A stretch of DNA of 11,057 nt from Bacillota bacterium (GTDB lineage: Bacteria; Bacillota; Clostridia; Acetivibrionales; DTU013), in assembly GCA_023412665.1 (NCBI GenBank), contig JAEZCA010000062.1, positions 1-11,057 on the forward strand, written 5' to 3'. Shown here piece by piece: positions 6,543 to 11,057 of the stretch. Below the pieces are notes generated by a model. The model searched no databases and was not told where the DNA came from. It saw only the letters and a program-made list of their open reading frames with translations. The first letter of the stretch is position 1. The number at the start of each line of letters is the position of its first letter. Position numbers and translations under genes: made by a program.

Positions 6543-7382
6543 TTATTTCAAGTTATCCGAGGCCTTGCCCGGATCTGTTTTTACTGTCTTCTTTCTAAAC
6601 AAAACCCGTACCAATATAATTGTTCCAACGACCACCGCCACTACAAGAACTGCCACTACTATCAATACATTTGTGCCTTCAGGCTGAGGGATTATTATTT
6701 CAGTTGGTTCCGGCGGCATTACAACATCAGCCGCATCCTCTTCATTCACAGGGATTTGGTGATTTGCCGGATCGCTCATACAAATCCAGCCGCTGGCTGC
6801 CTGGAAGTAGTCCACATAGCCCCATTGCCTTCCATCCGCATCCGTATATGAGGAGGTAATGCTGATTGAGTCCTCAGAATCTACAGTCATTTTGTTTATT
6901 ACTTCACCCGAGCCCGGATAGCTCCAGAAATAGATTACCCCCACACCTTCCGGCGGTATAAAGGGATCATCGCCTTTTTTATATTCATCACTATGCTTAT
7001 TGATGAAACTCTTAAGTCCCGGCTCAGTTACCAGATAATCCATCGGGACCCATCCGGTTTTACCGCCGCCTATATTAACGATACCCCACGTATACCCGCG
7101 TTTGTCTGTATATGTGTATTCTACATTGACCTCGCTGCCATTTTCTATTACACCGGCTTCCCTGTCTGATACGGGGCTTTCCCATATAGTTACACTCCCG
7201 CCCGGTCCGTTTGCTATCAAATCCTCTTCGCGGACCAAACGGCACTCGTCGGCGTGTCTCTTGTAGAAGTTATCCTCCGGCTCCCAGGCAACATCGGCAT
7301 TTGAAATAGGGCAGTTCAATATAATTAACATAACAAAAGCACAAATTCCCGCCGCAAATCTGACCAGTATCTCTTTTCTCAT
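6543..7382 (-). CDS. Secreted, membrane-anchored protein with two SH3-like repeats
   Basis: The 279-residue protein has a signal peptide (1-29; MRKE, hydrophobic core 9-22, cleavage probably after SNA), then ADVAWEPEDNFYKRHADEC (29-47). Two related bacterial SH3-like units follow: residues about 62-118 (VTIWESPVSDREAGVIENG ... YTYTDKRGYTWGIVNIGGGKTGWVPMDYL) and about 148-203 (VIYFWSYPGSGEVIN ... SSYTDADGRQWGYVDYF..ASGWICM). A Pro/Glu-rich linker (210-236) leads to a C-terminal helix (238-262) and a basic tail. The repeats should lie outside the cell, held to the membrane at the C-terminus. SH3-like domains of this class often bind cell wall peptides, but no enzyme domain is attached here. The two cysteines C47 and C201 are the only ones left after signal cleavage and could form a disulphide. 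AGGAGAGGA lies eight bases before the ATG. First gene of a three-gene cluster; a promoter is not clear in 7383-7465. Confidence 0.85.
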   Translation of the reverse strand: MRKEILVRFAAGICAFVMLIILNCPISNADVAWEPEDNFYKRHADECRLVREEDLIANGPGGSVTIWESPVSDREAGVIENGSEVNVEYTYTDKRGYTWGIVNIGGGKTGWVPMDYLVTEPGLKSFINKHSDEYKKGDDPFIPPEGVGVIYFWSYPGSGEVINKMTVDSEDSISITSSYTDADGRQWGYVDYFQAASGWICMSDPANHQIPVNEEDAADVVMPPEPTEIIIPQPEGTNVLIVVAVLVVAVVVGTIILVRVLFRKKTVKTDPGKASDNLK

Positions 7383-7465
7383 AACACGTATCCTCTCCTC
7401 TTAACATATTCTATCTTACTCTAATCATACTTGGGTTCCCTCAGCATTACTCTAGTTCAGTGCCA

Positions 7466-8584
7466 TCAGTGGAAGGATTCTTCCTGTGTGGAATCGTTCA
7501 ATACTAACTTCGGTTTGACCCATCCTGATCCCGCAATAGCAAGTCCCGCGCAAAGTAACGCAAGCGAAACCACAGAAGCCGCAGCAAAGCTGCTCCCGCC
7601 TGAAAGCAGCGGATCTGCACCCAGATATACGGGAATGAAACCCAGGAACAGTCCAAAAGTCAAAAGCCCGAATGTGAACCCCTTGCCTCCGGGCAATATC
7701 CTGGCGACCGCCCATAATGTTATTGGCATTGTCATATTAAAAAGTAAAACTGCTGCTATACCGGCCAGAGGGTACCCATAAAACAGGAACAGTATAGCTG
7801 CCAAGCCAAGTGATAACACCGTGGTTTTCAAAGCGCCAAATACATCGGCAAGCACGCCCCCCGCCATTTTCCCCAGTACAACTGCACAAACAAGCACAAG
7901 ACCCCATGACCCTTCTCCCTTCCAGGGGAAAGAAAGTGTCATGCCCACATATGACCTAAGACACACCACCAGAAACAGACATGCCATGGCACCAGCCGCT
8001 GCTGCGGCCTTAAGACCGATTTGGCCTGCGGTATCAGCAAGGCTTTTCGTTTGAAATGACAACGGTTCATTGTCAGATTTAAAGGTCCGCCCGGGAGCGT
8101 ACTGCAGCAATAACGTTAATAATGCCATCAGCAGCAGAGCCAATACAATGTAAGCATCTGCATCTGTACCATGCTTTCCGTACATGGTTCCAATATACAA
8201 TCCGAAAGCCCCTGGTGCTACGAAAATACCCAGCAGTCCGCTTTTCTCCCGGCTTTGGTTCAGTACATCGATACCTCCGCCGACATGGAACATACAGTTT
8301 CCGACTCCCGCCGCCAGCGCCATGGCAATCGGAAAACCGCCACATCCATATGCTGCAGCAACAAATATACAACCCAGGGCTGCACATATAGCATTCCGGT
8401 TCCAGCGGTCAGCAAGAAGCCCGATGGGCATCTGCAACGCAAAAGCACAGAAATTATACAGCAGGACACATAGCAGCCACTGTTCTTTACCGAAGATTTT
8501 ACTGAAAAGCAAATACGCACAAGCCAGGTCTACCAGAAAATGTGTGATAGAATACAGCATTACCTTCGTATATGAGTTCTTCAA
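7466..8584 (-). CDS. MFS transporter
   Basis: This is a 372-residue major facilitator protein with about 12 hydrophobic segments. The loop after helix 2 carries the family motif A as GLLADRWNRN (55-64), and a weaker second copy GGVLADVFG (242-250) follows helix 8, as expected for two related halves. A short hydrophilic central loop (163-188) separates them. The patch FHVGGGIDVLNQSREKSGLLGIFVAPGAFG (99-128) recalls the Fsr-like efflux branch of the MFS, but the substrate is unknown. The start is TTG 8584, since GGGAGG lies eight bases before it and the upstream gene stops one base earlier; the in-frame GTG at 8629 would overlap that gene by 44 bases and lacks a reason. The two genes are probably translationally coupled. 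Confidence 0.9.
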   Translation of the reverse strand: MKNSYTKVMLYSITHFLVDLACAYLLFSKIFGKEQWLLCVLLYNFCAFALQMPIGLLADRWNRNAICAALGCIFVAAAYGCGGFPIAMALAAGVGNCMFHVGGGIDVLNQSREKSGLLGIFVAPGAFGLYIGTMYGKHGTDADAYIVLALLLMALLTLLLQYAPGRTFKSDNEPLSFQTKSLADTAGQIGLKAAAAAGAMACLFLVVCLRSYVGMTLSFPWKGEGSWGLVLVCAVVLGKMAGGVLADVFGALKTTVLSLGLAAILFLFYGYPLAGIAAVLLFNMTMPITLWAVARILPGGKGFTFGLLTFGLFLGFIPVYLGADPLLSGGSSFAAASVVSLALLCAGLAIAGSGWVKPKLVLNDSTQEESFH

Positions 8585-8585
8585 G

Positions 8586-9080
8586 TCAATTTCCTCCCGC
8601 CTCTTCAACTGCGCTTTCCGTATATGCACTGTCCCGGTTGCCTGCTGTCATAGCAGCTTTTGCGGCTCTTTCCTCTTCTATCTCCTTAAGCTGTCTGAGG
8701 TAATTCTTCTGTGTTTCAGTTTTACCCGTCATATCAATATCCTCATCAATGTTGTCTGACTTAGGCCGAAGCAGCTTATCCATTCTTGTCGAATGCTCCT
8801 GCTGAGTTATCACTTTGTTTATCAGATCCGTGTTGCACAGTGCGATAGCCTTATATTCCTCAAATTTGTTCTTTTCCAGCTTTACACCGTATTTACAGAT
8901 AGGACACAGCATCAGATATTCAGTGGAATATGGGATGACAGGTATGAAAAACAGCGTGAACCATGTTCTTTTGCAATACAAAACCCAATGCTTTTCATTA
9001 TGGCAATGATCGCAGTGATATTTCAGAACAGGCCCGAAGCTTTTCAATGTTTGCCGCCCCCATCCGAATATTATGAACAT
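8586..9080 (-). CDS. Zinc-ribbon domain protein
   Basis: The 164-residue protein begins MFIIFGWGRQTLKSFGP, typical of the clostridial and actinobacterial zinc-ribbon family. It has two CxxC pairs: C23/C26 (CDHC) and C59/C62 (CPIC), around the conserved RTWFTLFFIPVIPYSTEYL (38-56), a stretch hydrophobic enough to sit in or on the membrane. The rest (about 119-146) is charged and may be a coiled coil, ending in a disordered tail. Zinc binding is expected; the role is unknown. I reject the longer frame from TTG 9149, because that codon lies in the -35 box of the promoter, and ATG 9080 has GAAGGGAG a few bases before it. It lies one base upstream of the MFS gene and may be its partner or regulator. 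Confidence 0.88.
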   Translation of the reverse strand: MFIIFGWGRQTLKSFGPVLKYHCDHCHNEKHWVLYCKRTWFTLFFIPVIPYSTEYLMLCPICKYGVKLEKNKFEEYKAIALCNTDLINKVITQQEHSTRMDKLLRPKSDNIDEDIDMTGKTETQKNYLRQLKEIEEERAAKAAMTAGNRDSAYTESAVEEAGGN

Positions 9081-9120
9081 AAGTCTGCTCCCTTCACATT
9101 TACTTGAGAATCCTTCCATC

Positions 9121-9149
9121 AGTATAACATCAGTCAATAAAATCTTCAA
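9121..9149 (-). promoter_or_regulatory. Sigma-A promoter of the zinc-ribbon/MFS operon
   Basis: On the minus strand TTGAAG (9144-9149) and TATACT (9121-9126) are separated by exactly 17 bases, and the -10 carries the TGn extension (TGTTATACT). It lies 40 bases before the ATG of the zinc-ribbon gene. This is the best-matching housekeeping promoter in the window. Confidence 0.7.
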
Positions 9150-9205
9150 ATAATGTCATAATCACTAATAATACCTCCATATATGTAAACACCCTGTCAG
9201 CCGCC

Positions 9206-11057
9206 TTATTCAAATGGATCAACAAGCACAGGGATCTCAGCCTTCACACCATCCTTATCAGTAAATGACTCCGTCCATACAGGAAGAGTCGGCTGTTTCT
9301 TCTCCTTTAGTGCCTTCTGCCATTCCTCATCAGTCAGTCTGGTATCGCTTATGAACTCGTAGTAGCTGAAAACGGCTCCTCTTGTCAGATATAGCTTGCC
9401 GCCTATGGGAACCACTGCAAATATCTCGGATGCAGTTCCTACCCCTTCCTCCAGATAATAATCCTCGGAGGTATGAACGTCAGCTATGACTGCCATATTT
9501 TTATCGGCTTCCGATGTGATCTCAAACCACCTGACACCCTCGTCGGTACAAGAGCTTGTCAAGCTCTCCAGTTCGCCTCCGTAAAATTGGATCCGGTCGT
9601 ACTCCTCCCTTGTGAGCTCTTCATTTCTGAGCTCCTTGACAGAGCAGTCGATAAGGAACTGAAGCAGCCCTTCAAATCGTTCCATACTATTCTTCATATC
9701 TTCACTCAGCATTTCTCTGGCCTGCAGGTTCTCCCTCGAGTATCGGGTCAGCCAGAGAAGCCTGTCATAAACCTCTATATTAGGTTCCACATAGCCCTTG
9801 ACATAGGGCGTTTCTTCTCCCCCGCCCATCTCTGCTCCGCTCTGCTTTCCGTACAATATAGTGTCATGCCTTAATTCTGACCAACTGGCAAGAGCCGTAT
9901 TGAGCGACTTGTCCTGCCATGCATCACCTGTCATAAATGACGGGTATCCCTTAGCGAAAGGAGCAAGGAAACCCTTCAGCACCCACAGCCATCCGTAATA
10001 CATATTGGAACGCCAGGTATCTTCGGGCAATGTCGTAAATTTGTCCTTCATCTCATTAAACTTCTTTGGATATTCCGCCCAGTTTTTGTCTTCATCATAT
10101 GTTTTAGTCAATATCTCATAAGCCTTGTCAGAGCCAAGAACTCCCATGACATCAAGGCCTTTGGGGAAAGGTCTGATGATAGGCTTGCTCATGTTTTGCA
10201 GTATCTCAGAATCAGGGATATACCGTTGACCCATAAATCTGAACTGCAGTCCCACAGGGGTATCTATTCCATTCAACTCCTCGACCCACTCCGCCTGGAT
10301 TTTAGGCTGAGGCAGTTTTTTCGCCTCATCCAGCAGCATTTTCAGTTTACTGCTGTCCGTAAAGGTTTCCGGGTCAGGTGAGCCGCCATAAACTTTGAGA
10401 AGCATCTCTTTATAATGGTATATTGTAAGATCATCAGCGCTTCCGACGTAGAAGACCGTGGGATCATATATGTTCTCCCATAGCTCTATATCCGGCTTCC
10501 CGCTTCCATTGGAAAAAATACAGCAGGTAATAAGCAGTGCCTGCAGTGTATCCGGCACAACAAGCTGACCTGCATCATCGAGCAGTTGAAACGGTGCCTG
10601 CCCATACCACATCATTGCTTTGAAAAATATTTCGAAAAATTGGTTCCTGGTATAATGACCTCTGGGTCTGTATTGGCTGTAATCCAGCTTGAAGCCGAAG
10701 ATCGGTGAAACTTCAAAGCCTTCTGCAGCAGATATCAGTCTGAATTCTGCCTTTGCCAGCTCAAGCGCCTCGTTCGGAATTCCCTCCGGCAGTTTTTTCT
10801 CCAATGCCATCTGTGCTGCAGCAAAGTAAGCAATATTCTTGAGTGCCGCAGCTTTCACATCCGGATTCCTGATACTTCCGTACAATGCGATGGATTTCTT
10901 CAGCATACTGTCAGTAAGCTGTTCAAGATAATCCAGCAGATAGTTCAATTCAACGGTCCTTAATGAATAGTCGAAAAATATATGATAGGTCTGAAGCACC
11001 GAATCCGTTGTTATGAGGCTTGGGAGTTCATAATATTCGTTCGTTTCATATATGTAG
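9206..11057 (-). CDS. DUF3160 family protein, partial (N-terminus outside window)
   Basis: The frame is open to the right edge, giving 616 visible residues; the GTG at 10999 is internal, because the 19 residues before it (ETNEYYELPSLITTDSV) are part of the conserved DUF3160 opening that runs into LQTYHIFFDY. Other family-like patches, numbered from the first visible residue, are DYSQYRPRGHYTR (125-137), MMWYGQAPF (near 149-157), ELRHDTILYGKQ (394-405), GYVEP (421-425) and DVHT (526-529). DUF3160 proteins are usually secreted or lipid-anchored in Gram-positive bacteria; the N-terminus needed to test this is missing. No activity is established that I know of, and clustered His/Asp/Tyr residues are only suggestive of a binding or catalytic site. 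The stop is 125 bases before the zinc-ribbon gene on the same strand; that gene has its own promoter, and no clear terminator hairpin lies between. Confidence 0.88.
   Translation of the reverse strand, partial: YIYETNEYYELPSLITTDSVLQTYHIFFDYSLRTVELNYLLDYLEQLTDSMLKKSIALYGSIRNPDVKAAALKNIAYFAAAQMALEKKLPEGIPNEALELAKAEFRLISAAEGFEVSPIFGFKLDYSQYRPRGHYTRNQFFEIFFKAMMWYGQAPFQLLDDAGQLVVPDTLQALLITCCIFSNGSGKPDIELWENIYDPTVFYVGSADDLTIYHYKEMLLKVYGGSPDPETFTDSSKLKMLLDEAKKLPQPKIQAEWVEELNGIDTPVGLQFRFMGQRYIPDSEILQNMSKPIIRPFPKGLDVMGVLGSDKAYEILTKTYDEDKNWAEYPKKFNEMKDKFTTLPEDTWRSNMYYGWLWVLKGFLAPFAKGYPSFMTGDAWQDKSLNTALASWSELRHDTILYGKQSGAEMGGGEETPYVKGYVEPNIEVYDRLLWLTRYSRENLQAREMLSEDMKNSMERFEGLLQFLIDCSVKELRNEELTREEYDRIQFYGGELESLTSSCTDEGVRWFEITSEADKNMAVIADVHTSEDYYLEEGVGTASEIFAVVPIGGKLYLTRGAVFSYYEFISDTRLTDEEWQKALKEKKQPTLPVWTESFTDKDGVKAEIPVLVDPFE

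Noticed and set aside
7383..7465. Promoter of the SH3-like operon
   Set aside because: TATGAT- and TAGAAT-like words are present on the minus strand, but neither has a -35 or TGn extension at the right distance, so no call was made.
7821..8759. Several plus-strand open frames opposite the MFS and zinc-ribbon genes
   Set aside because: They lack ribosome sites and recognisable domains and are explained as the reverse of strongly biased coding frames on the minus strand.
9081..9149. N-terminal extension of the zinc-ribbon protein from TTG 9149
   Set aside because: The extension overlaps the -35, spacer and -10 of a good promoter, and the family start MFIIFGWG at 9080 has its own ribosome site.
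9176..9189. Third GTTTACAT word as a sigma-K promoter
   Set aside because: On the minus strand it continues as CATATATGG, which does not fit CATANNNTA, and there is no AC element at 16-17 bases; a better sigma-A promoter lies downstream.
10997..10999. GTG at 10999 as the start of the DUF3160 gene
   Set aside because: The frame stays open to the window edge and the upstream residues TTDSV are part of the conserved family block, so the gene is partial.

Overview
The window looks like a chromosomal segment of a spore-forming member of the Bacillota, probably class Clostridia. The basis is family recognition plus Gram-positive expression signals: strong purine-rich ribosome binding sites, TTG and GTG starts, extended -10 promoters, a clostridial-type heterodimeric ABC exporter, and a protein whose N-terminus resembles spore-surface proteins. 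No RNA gene, insertion sequence, phage gene or CRISPR array was seen. Gene density is high and no gap between genes exceeds 300 bases.

Layout from left to right. (1) Positions 1-1545, minus strand: the start of a protein that runs into a pure threonine tract and leaves the window, then a predicted glycosyltransferase (DUF7164-like). Each gene has its own promoter, and the two promoters share an 11-base word and the same 17-base spacing. They look like the sigma-K type used in the mother cell late in sporulation. Together they suggest an acceptor protein and a sugar-adding enzyme made at the same time, probably for the spore surface. (2) 1546-1998, minus: dtd, D-aminoacyl-tRNA deacylase, with a clear extended -10 promoter. 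(3) 2228-5860, plus: two overlapping half-transporter genes of a BmrC/BmrD-type heterodimeric ABC multidrug exporter. The second gene has a one-base frameshift near 4569. (4) 5871-7382, minus: a three-gene cluster of a secreted, membrane-anchored double SH3-like protein, a four-helix membrane protein and a small single-pass protein that keeps the short 'ADVxW.PE' motif of the first. Function unknown. (5) 7466-9080, minus: a zinc-ribbon protein and an MFS transporter one base apart, behind a good sigma-A promoter. (6) 9206 to the right edge, minus: most of a DUF3160 protein whose start lies outside the window.

The most interesting candidate systems are the threonine-tract protein with its co-regulated glycosyltransferase, and the SH3/four-helix/small-membrane-protein cassette. 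Neither is proven by sequence alone. The frameshifted exporter is the main anomaly to verify, because it may be a real loss of function or a base-calling error.
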